From: Oreohelix idahoensis
Lineage: Eukaryota; Mollusca; Gastropoda; Stylommatophora; Oreohelicidae
Length of the DNA stretch: 64,000 nt
Reading direction: 5' to 3'
Assembly: GCA_024509875.1 (NCBI GenBank)
Contig: JAMPIV010015274.1
Span: 315,001-379,000 of the forward strand
The stretch's first letter is position 1. Each line of letters opens with the position of its first letter. The translations under genes and the position numbers were made by a program. A model generated the notes under the pieces. It did not search any database. It was not told the DNA's origin and worked only from the letters and a program-made list of their open reading frames with translations. Shown here piece by piece: positions 26,601 to 38,300 of this stretch.

Positions 26601-29600
26601 CGTTTCTATTGGTCATGCTACTAACAACACACCACGCCTTGCGATCAGTACAGGCGTTCCCTGCTTATTCGACAGGTTAGGGACCAGAGCACTGTCGAAA
26701 AGCGGAACCCAGTCTTATTTTAGCTTGCAAATGCATTTTGGCCGCCGAAAAACGTAAATAACGCACTATATATCACTTGCTAATACACATTAGTGATATA
26801 TAGTGAAAGCTAAATAACACACTATATGTATACAAAAGCACAGTAAAATGAACAAAAGCTTACCTTTAAATATACAAAAGCACTGTACAGTAAAATGAAC
26901 AAAAGCTTGGAAACATGACGAAATAGGTCGAAAGAGTGGACCACGCGTCGAATGTATGGGTTCTGGTTATAATTGAAAAGCGTCGAAAGAGCGGATCGTC
27001 GAAAAGTTGGGGACACCTGTACTTTAGCGTGTAGCGGGTTGCATCAGCAGACTAGGCAGTGGGTAGGCGCCAGCCGGTTAAAACCAGACGTGTAAATATC
27101 AATGTCTGCATTAGTCTTCGCATATTGACTCTTGTATTGGTTTAAATCATGCCTTGTTGTTTTTTTTAATACTTTATATTGGCTGTTCAAGTTTAAGAAA
27201 TACAATTTATTATTCCTTAGCAACTTTTATCATTATGGAAAAGCGTAGTCCAATTTGGAAACACGTTTTCATATAACAGATATCTTTTGGCACAGAATGT
27301 TGAGAGACTCGTTTTTTTTTAAAGCCAATGCATGTTTCATGTAGCAATTTAAAAATTAATTAATGGCTAGTTAGTAGCATTAAATAGTTCAAAGATATTT
27401 GCCCTGTTTTTTTGTAACGCTGTATAATTAATAAAAATGTCAGTAGACCTATTGAACACAACTTTGTATGTCCAACATTCACTCACTATCCGTATTCGGC
27501 CAAATAGTTCAAGGCCTCTATTCACATTCGGCCGAATAGTAAAAATCACTATTCGGCACAGCCCTAATTACAAGTGGTGTGCTTAACAATTTGTAAACTA
27601 AAGTTTCGTTGATTATTTACTTTCTTGTTTTGATATTTCTTTCTGGTTTTGCGATTTTCTTGCGTTATTATTGTTCTTTTTTCGCTCATCATCTGTGTTG
27701 TTTACTTGTTCATCTGCTTGTATTGCTCTTTTTTGTATATGTTTCTCATCCTCGTATTTCTTTGACCTGTATAATTCTTGTCCTTGTCACCTGTTTGTAA
27801 CTGTGGCTGACGAAGGATGAAACCCGAAACGTCCAGTGTTTCCTGTGTACCATTAACTTGTAAAACCGATTTCATACCATTTAATACTTTTTATATTTAT
27901 AAACTAAAGCCCATTATGATATCATCATCATCATTTTCCTTGTGACCATCGGGCGTGGAGCCACGACTGCAGCTAGTCTCCTTGCACCAAAGTATTCATG
28001 GGCTCCTGCAGAATTTGTTTATGTAGCAATTTGTTTTAGATGATAAGGTTGCTAGCTCCTTAAACAACCTTATATTACGTGACCTCATACAACATACGTG
28101 AGAGAGCATTAGTTCTTTTCTCTCTTTGTCTGAGAGACCTCCTGGGGATATGTTCTTGGATTTACGTACTGTTATAGATTTATTCCCTTAAATAAATATG
28201 ACGGAAACCTGCAAGTAATAAATAAATAAAGTAAAAGTCCAAAAATCCAGGCTGCTCGGGAATTTGGTCGGTCCGGATTTTCAGATTTTCCTGATTCTCG
28301 GGCAGTACTTTTAAAATTCAAATTTAAGGAAGCATAAAGAAGTGATGAACAGGCAAATTTTGTTGGTTTATTCATTAACAAATACAAAATGCTTCATTTA
28401 TCAAAATAAGTATATTTATTTCCACGACTTCTATTGTGTCTGCTCCACTGCTTGTAGATGGATAACTTACAAAAACCCCAAAAATTTTAAATTCTTACCA
28501 CATTGTAGATATTTGCCATACATTGCATTAGAAACTAATGTATTTTCATCACATTTTTCCTGTGTACTCCTTACGGAGCATGGAGCCACCATTGTAGCTG
28601 GTCCCCATGCAGGAAGCCTGCATTTAGCAAGCATCCACATGTTATTGCGGGGTTGGTTTCTGTAGCATCATGATGAGGTTGCAAGGCCCAAGCGCAGCCT
28701 CATATTAGTCACCTTCTGTGACATGCCTGAGAGAGTAGTATCCCTATTTTTTCTTTATCTCATAAACGACCCCTGGGAACTACACGGGGGCTGTCAAAGC
28801 CAAGGTCGAGGAAGTGGAGGGGAACTGCGGTAAGACGTGGAATACGATGGATGGGTTTGAAAAAAAATCGAAAAAAGGTGATTCGTCTTACGAGGACAAA
28901 AGACAAAGAAAATAGTCTACGTTACGGCCACAAGGCCTTCGTCAGGAAAGGAAAGAAAGTGAAGGCTAGATAGGACACATAAAAACTAAATAAAATAAAA
29001 ACTGGGTACTTCCCTGAAGGCAAGAACCGAAATTCTATCAAAATCGCTGTCTGTTCAGCCACGCGCTTACAAACAGACAGCGATTTTGATAGAATTTCGG
29101 TTCTTGCCTTCAGGGAAGTACCCAGTTTTTATTTTATTTAGTTTTTATGTGTCCTATCTAGCCTTCACTTTCTTTCCTTTCCTGACGAAGGCCTTGTGGC
29201 CGTAACGTAGACTATTTTCTTTGTCTTTTGTCCTCGTAAGACGAATCACCTTTTTTCGATTTTTGTTCAAACCCATCCATCAAAGCCAAGGTCACATCTT
29301 TAAGTATTTCAAGGACACTGACTCTTGGTTTCAGCAGATTTACTTTATTCTGTTTAAATGCTCTTCCTTTCTCTTTTTCACACCTTATGGAACCACCACT
29401 TGCAGGAAACCTACATCAAAGCTTTCATGGGTTCTTGTAGTGGTGGTTTCTGTAGCAACTTGATGTACATGATGAGGTTGGCAGTTCCATGTACAACATC
29501 ACATTAGTTGCCTTTTACTGCATGCCTGTTGAAGCAGTAGTTCTATTCTTTTGTCTTTATCAGAGGCCCCCCAGGTAGTACCGTACATGGGACATAATAT

Positions 29601-32265
29601 CAAGTGTTGCAAATTAATCAAGCTTATCTCTGTTACGAAGAGTTGACGCTCAGTGATAGTGACTCAAAGTCATGTCAAGCTTATCTCTATGTAAAATGAT
29701 CATGGGCTTGCTCCATTGCTCAGATGTGATGAGGTGCATTGATGTAATGAAGTTAGTGTTGACCTACTTCATTGTCAGAAATGACACTATGAGTTTTACA
29801 GTAAAACAATGAAACAGGGTGTCCCAAAAGTCCATTCCCGTAGGAAATATTACAGTAATATTGCTATCACTAATAATTATAAATGAATGTAGACAATTCA
29901 GACACAAGATGTTTATCAAACCATCACCAATCTATAGAGAGGGATATGAATGCACAATGAGCTCAGTCTAAATATATGTATATACTTACTTACTTAGTCG
30001 TTCCTCTTCTACCATGAGGTGTAGAGGTTTGGAAGAGAGAGTGCCAGACCATCCCATCGGCTGTCCCCCCCCTGGCCTGGCCCCACTCCAGCCCTCGGTC
30101 CTTCAAAGATTGTCCAAGGTTGTCCTCCCAGCGGACTCTGGGTCGTCCTGGGGGTCTGGATCCCTGGCTCTTTGTTTCCCATGCTTGTCGTGGTAGCCGA
30201 TCTTCTCCCATTCTGCAGACATGGCCAAACCATCTTAGTTGGGATTGTTCTACCTGGGTCTGCAGGGGGTGGGATTTAAGGCCTTGACGTATCGTCTGGT
30301 TGCGTACCATGTCTCTTCTTGTCACCCCAACCACCCCCCTCAGACACCTCATCTCCGAGGTCTGGATCTGGCCTCCGCGGGCTGCAGCCACTGCCCACGA
30401 CTCGCATCCACACGTCAAGACTGGGACACAGGTGCAGCGGCACACAGCCATCCTCGCTCTCCCACCAACCCCTCTCCCGCCGTGGAATCCTTGACCCATT
30501 GCCTGAAAAAGTCTCCCAGCCGCTGCCTCTCGAGCGGCCAACTCTTCCCCGATTATGTATATCATCATCATGTGACATATTCTTTCCAGAACGTTGTCTC
30601 CATTACAGCTGCTCTGAACGCATCACGATTCTGGGCAAGTCGACTTGCATCAGCCAAAGACAAGTTCAGACTCTCTGTGATGTCCTGGGTCCACCGTCGT
30701 CTAGGTCGACCCCTTCCCCTTTTTCCAGGGACCATGCCTTCCATCACTGTTTTTTCCAGACTATTATGTCGTTTTATATGACCGAAAAATTTCAGCTTCC
30801 TTATTGCGATGGTATTTAGGAGCCAATGTTCCTGTACGTTTAGTGAGTGCAGTACTTCTCTGTTGGTCTTTTTTTCTGTCCAGGGTATTCTCAACATCCT
30901 TCTGTAGCATTTCATTTCGAATGGTGTAATCTTTTTTGCAACTGTTTTATTGAGTGTCCAAGTCTCGCAGCCGTATGTTGCTACTGGGAATATACATGCT
31001 CTGATCAGTTGTAACTTTGTTTCTTTGCTTGTGCCTTGCCATAGGTTTTTCATCTGTATTAGCTTAATTATGTATATACAATGTTTAAAAAAAAAAAAAA
31101 AAAAAAAAAAAATTTTTGTAACCTATGAGAACTGACTTTATTTGACACCCTGTATATATATATATAATTTAAATCTTTCATATCAGCAGTATTTTCTGAA
31201 GCTAAAATGTTGTAGGAACTAGTTGCCCAGCTACTGAACTGCCTAGTATTGATCAGCTCAAGATATTTAAAGCCACACATGCTCACACTTTGTATGGCTG
31301 TGTTTTCAACTGTGTATGTATCCTGATAACAAACTTTACAGTATACTGAAGCGTATCGAGACTGTACAGAAACATCTGCTGGCTCATTTGTACATCCTAC
31401 AATGTGTTAACACCACAGTATTATTACTTGCACAACAAGCTTGTGCTGAAGTTTGGATCTGGTGTTAACACAGAATTAATGGGTGGTTGAATTATCTGGA
31501 TATTGTGTATGTTGATTCTAAAGGGGATGTGCTGAATATATTTATGTGCCAGTAAATGATTTTCATCACTGTCTATGCAGGGATATGGAAACTGAGAGCA
31601 AGCAGAGGTACAAGAAAATGTTACAGTCACACATTCCTGAAGAACTTCAAGGGGGGTAAGTACTTATTACAAGTTCTGAGGTTGGTAATTTTTCAGTGCT
31701 TTTATTTCATTACATTCTTCCTCCTTCTTCATTTGTAGCTCTGTATGAAGCACAGGTCTTGAACCAGAGCTCTCAAAGTCTTTCTGTTCTGGTCATTCCA
31801 CTAGAGTTCTCTTTTTCCATTGTTATTTCTGTAGTTGTTCAGTATCAAATAAGAGTGGTGGTATAGTGGGGATTTAAGATTGTGTCGGTGATGATAAAAC
31901 TCTACGATATAATTTACAGATTTTATGTAATGAGGATTCTCCAGAGTTCTTTTGTCAAGGAGGATACGTTTGTTATCATCTTTTGCCTTTTGGCTCCTTT
32001 TGGAGCATGGAATGACCATTCAGATGGTCCCTAGGGATACAGCAATGGTCAGCAACTAGGGGTAAACTACCCTAGCAGTGGTCATTTTCAATTTCTGGGG
32101 GTAAAATCGGTAGTAACAAGTATCAGTGTAGCCTATAGACTAGCTAGGATTAGAATTAGTTTCCGTGGTTTTATCCTCTACACCTCACAGTAGAAGGGGA
32201 AGGACTAAGTAAGTAAGGTTTTATCCAGTTTGTTTTCAATATAAATAAAACAACTCAGTTTTCAT

Positions 32266-32308
<43 letters not shown>

Positions 32309-35300
32309 AAGTATCATAAGTATCAAGTTGTTCATGCAGACTGGGGTAATGGTGAAGCACTAAACATTTGACTTTAGGCTTTGGTCAAACCTAGTTGCTG
32401 ACCGTTACCATATCTTTGCGAATCATTATTATTAACAATGAACATTGTGAAATCTGAGTACAAGGTCGCAGCTCTCTGATGATCAGATTGCCTCCTGTTG
32501 TATCGCTCTGTAAAGAGTTTCCTATCATCATCTGGATGATTGTTTGCATGCTGGAACATCATCATGTACTCCTAACTATAAAAAATTTGGCCACTGACAT
32601 GCAGTGCCAAAGATCAAACTAATTATACAGTTCACTCAAATGATTTGAAGATCAATTTTTTAATCCTTAAAATTTCTTATTTCATTGAATGTGTTTACTC
32701 TGCTTTCTATAATTATTTTGTATATTTTGATGTAAAAATGAACCATTTTTTAAAATAAGTAAGTCGCGATGTTTAGGTGACGCCCACCACACTCTTTATA
32801 AGTCTGAAATGTGCCCGCGGTGCAAAATAGGTTGAGGACCCCTGATCTACTGTGTAGATCCAGGCTTTTCCTGTGGTTTTTCTGCCATTCCGAAACATGT
32901 TGAGTTGAAGTCATAAGCCCAAGTTTCTCCAGATTGGCTTGCATTTAAAGGATCATCACACCTATTCCCAAGCTAGGAGGAAGAAGCACATGGCATACTG
33001 TGCATTTCCCACCATCCTAGGGGGCTCACCAAATATGCAGAACTAAAATACTGTGTTCTGGGATGTCCCAAGGAATTGTCACGTCCTGCACAGCCACTTC
33101 TGAGCTCCCCTTGCCTGTCATAGGTCCATAGTGAGATCCTCCTGCATGCAGCCAACCCGTAAAAGCCAGAGTTACATCTGGGGATCAAGTGACTCCTCCA
33201 AGCTAAGTGTGCAGTGCTGGGTTCTTGACATGTTTCACCACAGGGGTAATCCCTGAACGTGTGTGGATTATTTCAAGAGTCAATAAGAATGTAATTAGCC
33301 TCACAGACAGAGGTTCACTTCCACATTTGTATGCTATAGCATTGTGCATAGCTGGTGGTCATATATGAATGACTCCAGATATGCCTGCATGCATATGGAT
33401 GCCAGTAATAGTAAGATAGTCTAATGTTGTAAGTCATGGACAGAGGGGTAAACAAATATAAGTAATACAGTCTATTGTTGTAAGTCATGGACAGTGGGGT
33501 AAACAGAAAAAAGTAATACAGTCTAATGTTGTAAGTCATGGACAGCGGGGTAAACAAAAAAAAGTAATACAGGCTAATGTAAGTCATGGACAGTGGGGTA
33601 AACAACAGTAAGAAATACCATCTAATGTTGTAAGTCACAGATTGTGGGGAATGTAATTGATACATCTTACTATGACAAAGAAAATTCCTATGTTATGAAC
33701 ACATGGCCTTCTTCAGGGTAAAATGAAGTAAAACAGAAAAGAAAGAGAGCAAGAACGAAGTAAAATATATTTTTTAAAAAACATAATAAATGAAAATGAT
33801 ATGACCTGAACATGGAAGTTGCTGATGTCTCTGCCGTGAACTCCAGAGGACAAAATGGCTACTTAAATAGATCCGGGTATGAAATGGCAAGTTTCTATTG
33901 GCGGAGCAGTTAAAGTGCTAACCTCTCTTACTGGGAGATCAAAACCCTGCTAGTATCACACTCCAGTCTTATCATCATCAGTTGCCATCTCCACAACGAA
34001 GGTTGGCTGTAATGGATCTCCAACGTCTTCTGTCTCTTGTCTTGGTGGTGCACTCTGATAGACTCTTTCCTGTCCATCTCTTGATGTTATCTTCCCACTT
34101 AAGCGCTGTCTTCCCCTTGCATGTTTGCCTTCAACTCTCCCTTCTGTTATGGTCTTCTGCAAGGTGTTATGCCTTTTTATGTGGCCAAAGTATTTTAGCT
34201 GCCGAACTTTGACCTCCCTCATTAGTTCTCTTTTCATACCTCTTTCACTCCAGTCTACCTAGCTGTAAATGAGTAGCCGATTCTGCTCTTGAGTTAGAGA
34301 AAGCAAAGGCAGCAAGGAAGAGTACTGATCACCCCACCTCATAAAGCTGGACCTAATATATGGAAGTCTCTGACACTTCACTCCCCTGTGGATACTACTT
34401 TTGTTTTTTAGTGGCACGTGATCATAGAACAAGGAAATAGTCATGTGAAGTTTGATTAGTCCACACAACTAGTATCTTCAAGGAAATAGTCATGTGAAGT
34501 TTGATTAGTCCACACAACTAGTATCTTCTCACCAGATTATTTGTCATGGTTTTATAATCCGCCTGCTGCAGCTCACATACTCTCCACCACACTTGTCCAG
34601 GTGCTGACACTTATTAAATCATGAAATCAATAGATACATGTAGTCACACATCAACACAGACTGCCTGCTGTAATATTGGTTATAGGTGGTGTGCTGCAGA
34701 TGTCAGAGGGTTCACCTTTCACTGAAAACAGGAAAGCCGGTGGTAGGAGGGGCGGTTGGAGAGAGATTATGGGAAATTGAAATTAGGTTTCCATTTGAGA
34801 AAGACAACCCATGTGAGTGAACCGTGTTAAATTGTTATTTTAAAATTACAATTTTAATTATCAAGGCTTGTGTTGGCGGTATACATTTTATTATTACTGT
34901 TGCACAGTATCACAGTTAGTTGAAAACTGACAAGGTTGAATAGGACGCACCTTGCCAAAATGAGGCAAAATTTTATAAAAAATTTTTGGAATTAGTTGAA
35001 TTAGCTAGGCTGGTGTTTATCATCATTTTTCTATGTGCTCCTCACAAAGCATGGAGCGACCACTGTAGCAGATCCCCTTTGCAGGAAGCCAATGTCAAGC
35101 ATTCACATGAACTTGTAGTAGGGGTTTTGTTGGCAATTTGTTTTGCATGATGAAGTTGCCAGCCCCATGCACAACGTCAAATAAGTGACTTTGTACGGCA
35201 TGCCTGATGGAGCGGTTGTCTTGTTCGTTCTTTGTCTCATAAGACACCCTGGGGAACTACACAGGTCAAGGCTATGGGTATAAAGGTATTCCCATAGCAG

Positions 35301-38300
35301 ATACTGGCGTAAGGGAGTGCAGTGTTAGAGACTTCATTATACTAGGTCCAGCATTGAGAGGTGGGGCGACCAGTTCCCTTCCTCGCTGCCTTTTCCTTCC
35401 CTAACTCAAGTGCAAAGTCATGTACCCATTTACAGCTGGGTAAACTGAAGCATGTCAATACTGTGAATCGAACCTTGCACCTTTGCCATGAGAGACCAGC
35501 GCTGTATGCATTTTGTTATTACTGTGTTATGTATGAAATGTTTAAACTAACATAGGATTCAGTGAGTGATACATTTTTTGTATTAAGTCACTGATTGGCA
35601 GAGTGGTTAGAGCGATGGCCTCTAATGGCAAAGGTACCAGATTAGAAATACAGTAGTGTCGCGCTCTAGTCTACCCAGCTGTAAATGGGTGTCTGGCTCT
35701 GCTTTTGAGTTAGGGAAGGCAGATGCAGCAAGGAAGGAGCTGGTTACCCCACCTTTTGAAGCTGGACCTGGTATAGTGAAGTCTCTAACTCTTTATTCCC
35801 CTGCAACAGTATCTGCTATGGAACTACCTTGACCTTGTTATAATGAGCCGAACTGTCAGTGTTGAAAAATTGTGCAATTTATTTTAAAATATATTATGGT
35901 TATTAAGTCCTTATGCAACTTTCAACTTTAATAACTCTGGATATGCACATGTTTGAAGCAAACAATAAATGGCGTATGAAAACACAGTTGAATGACAGAG
36001 GAAGAATAGGACTGCTGCTCATGCCGTAAAAGGCAAGTAATATAAGGCTGGCAACCAAACCACTGCTGCAAGAGTTTATGCTTGGGTGTAAGCTTTCTTA
36101 AAGAAGCCATCTGCAGTGGTGGGGCAAGCTCCATAAGGAGTGAAAAATAAGGTGGTGATTATTTTATTATTAAACGCTGGAAGTAGTGTATGCTAGGATC
36201 AAGTTTTAGCTTTGACATTTCCTAATGTCTATCCCTTCCTGCCAGGGGCAAGAAGGAGGAAGAGGTCATGCAGCTTGTTGATCAGCTCATCTTCTGTGAA
36301 GAAGCCAGCGGCAGGAAGGAAGAAGTGCAGTTGAAGTGAGTTGGATGTTATGTGGTCATTGTGTTTTGAATTGCACGGATGATATTTCATTGTGTGAAGT
36401 CATTGATGTGGTTGTTGTTGCTTGTCACACTATTATTATTATTATCTTACTTACGAGTACTTACTTAGCCGTTCCTCTTCCACCGTGAGGTTTAGAGGTT
36501 TGGAAGAGAGAGCGCCATACTATCCTATCGGTTGTCTTCCTCCTGGCTTGGTTCCATTCTAGTCATTTAGAGATTGTCTAATGTTGTCCTCTCAGCGGAC
36601 TCTAGGTCGTCCTGGGAGTCTGGATCCCTGGGTCTTTGTTTCCCATGCTTGTAGTGGTAGCCGATCTTCTCCCATTCTGCAGACATGGCCAAACCATCTT
36701 AGTTGGGACTGTTCTACTTGGGTCTGCAGGGGGTGGGATTTTAGGCCTTGACGTATCGTCTGGTTGCAGACCATGTCTCTTCTTGTTACTTCAACCACCT
36801 TCCTCAGATACCTCATTTCTGAGGTTTGGATCTGACTTTTGTGGGTTGTAGTCATTGCCCATGACTCGCATCCATACGTCAAGACTGGGACATAGGTGGA
36901 GCGGTATACAGCCATCTTTGTCTTCTTACCAACTTCTCTTTTGCTGAGGAATCCTCAATTTATGGCTTGAAAAAGTCTCCTAGCTGCTGCTCTTCGGGTA
37001 GCCAACTCTTCTTTGATGCCTCCCTTCCGGTCTATGATAGCTCCAAGGTATTTAAAGTGTTCGACCTGCTCCAGGACCTGTTCTCCCAGCTTAATCTGAT
37101 GTCTTCTTTCCTCTCGTGATATCACCATGGTTTTTGTTTTCGAGCTGCTTATGATCATCGAGCTCTTCCTTCCAGACTTGCAGGTTGGACTGAAGATGTG
37201 CCTCTTATTTAGCAATCAGAGCAACATCATCAGCAAATTCCAGCTCTGAAATACAGACCTGTTTCATCTTCCAGTACCCCACTGAATACTTTCCTGTCCT
37301 CTCCTTACATGCCTTGATGACATCGTCCATGAGGAGTATGAAAAGATAAGGCGACAGGATATCACCTTGTCTTACACCAGTGGTGGTCCTGAATTCTTCT
37401 GTCTTGTGGTTTGACGTACTCACATAATTTCTGCAAGACTTGTAGAAGCTCTGTATTGCATGAATCAGAGGTGTTGGAATGTTTTTCTTGCCAAACAGTC
37501 CCAGAGTTTGTTTCAGGGGACCTTGTCAAATGCCTTTTCCAGATCTAAGAAGCAAAGATGGATCTCACTCTTATACTCAAGAGCCTTTTCACTCAACTGT
37601 CTGATTGAGGAGATTAGGTCTTGAGTACTTCGATTTGCTCGGAAGCCACACTGGACCTCATCATTTGTGGCTCAGCTAGGCATCGGAGTCTCTGCTCCAG
37701 TGTTCTAGAGTAGATTTTACCTGGGACACAGAAGGGATATGCCTCTATGGTTTCCACATTGTCGGTTGTCACCCTTTTTGAAAATCGGTGTTATGATGGC
37801 AATCTCCCAATTCTTTGGTGTGGTCTTGTTGCACCAAGCTGCCTGTGGGACCCTTAGGAGTAATAGGTCGCCTGCTGCTCCCATGTACTTAACCATTTCT
37901 GGTGTTATGCCATCATGTCCTGCTGCTTTGCCCATCTTGATTTTCTCCAGTGCAGCCTTCAGTTCTTCCATCTTTATTGTCATCTTCATCACCATTGGTT
38001 TCCTCTTCTGTGTCAGTGGTTATCATTTCTGATGCTTGACCTTGCTCACCATCCAGGAGCTCTGAAATATATTCTTTCCACCTTTCCATTACTTCTTTTG
38101 GGGCAGATAGCAATTTGCCTTACTTGTCCTTTATAAATTTAAGAGGGCACTGTTTTTCCTTCCTCATATTCTTTAGGATCTTATAGAACAATTTCTGGTT
38201 TTCTTGCACATTGCTTTCTAGCTTTTCTCCAAATTCTTCCCAGGACTTCTGTTTTGCTGCTAGCACCTTGTTCTTTGCTTCTGTTCTGAGTATCGTATAT

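Larger units (their letters stand above)
29815..31152. mobile_element. mariner-type MITE with two LINE insertions
   Basis: The left end CAGGGTGTCCCAAAAG and right end GACACCCTG, followed by TA, are typical mariner MITE termini; the left flank reads AA, probably a mutated TA. Without the LINE insertions at 29986-30554 and 30563-31066 the MITE would be about 260 bp. An A run lies at 31088-31112. Confidence 0.65.

Noticed and set aside
30239..30819. + strand ORFs of 166-180 codons
   Set aside because: Antisense of the LINE-B and LINE-C coding fragments.
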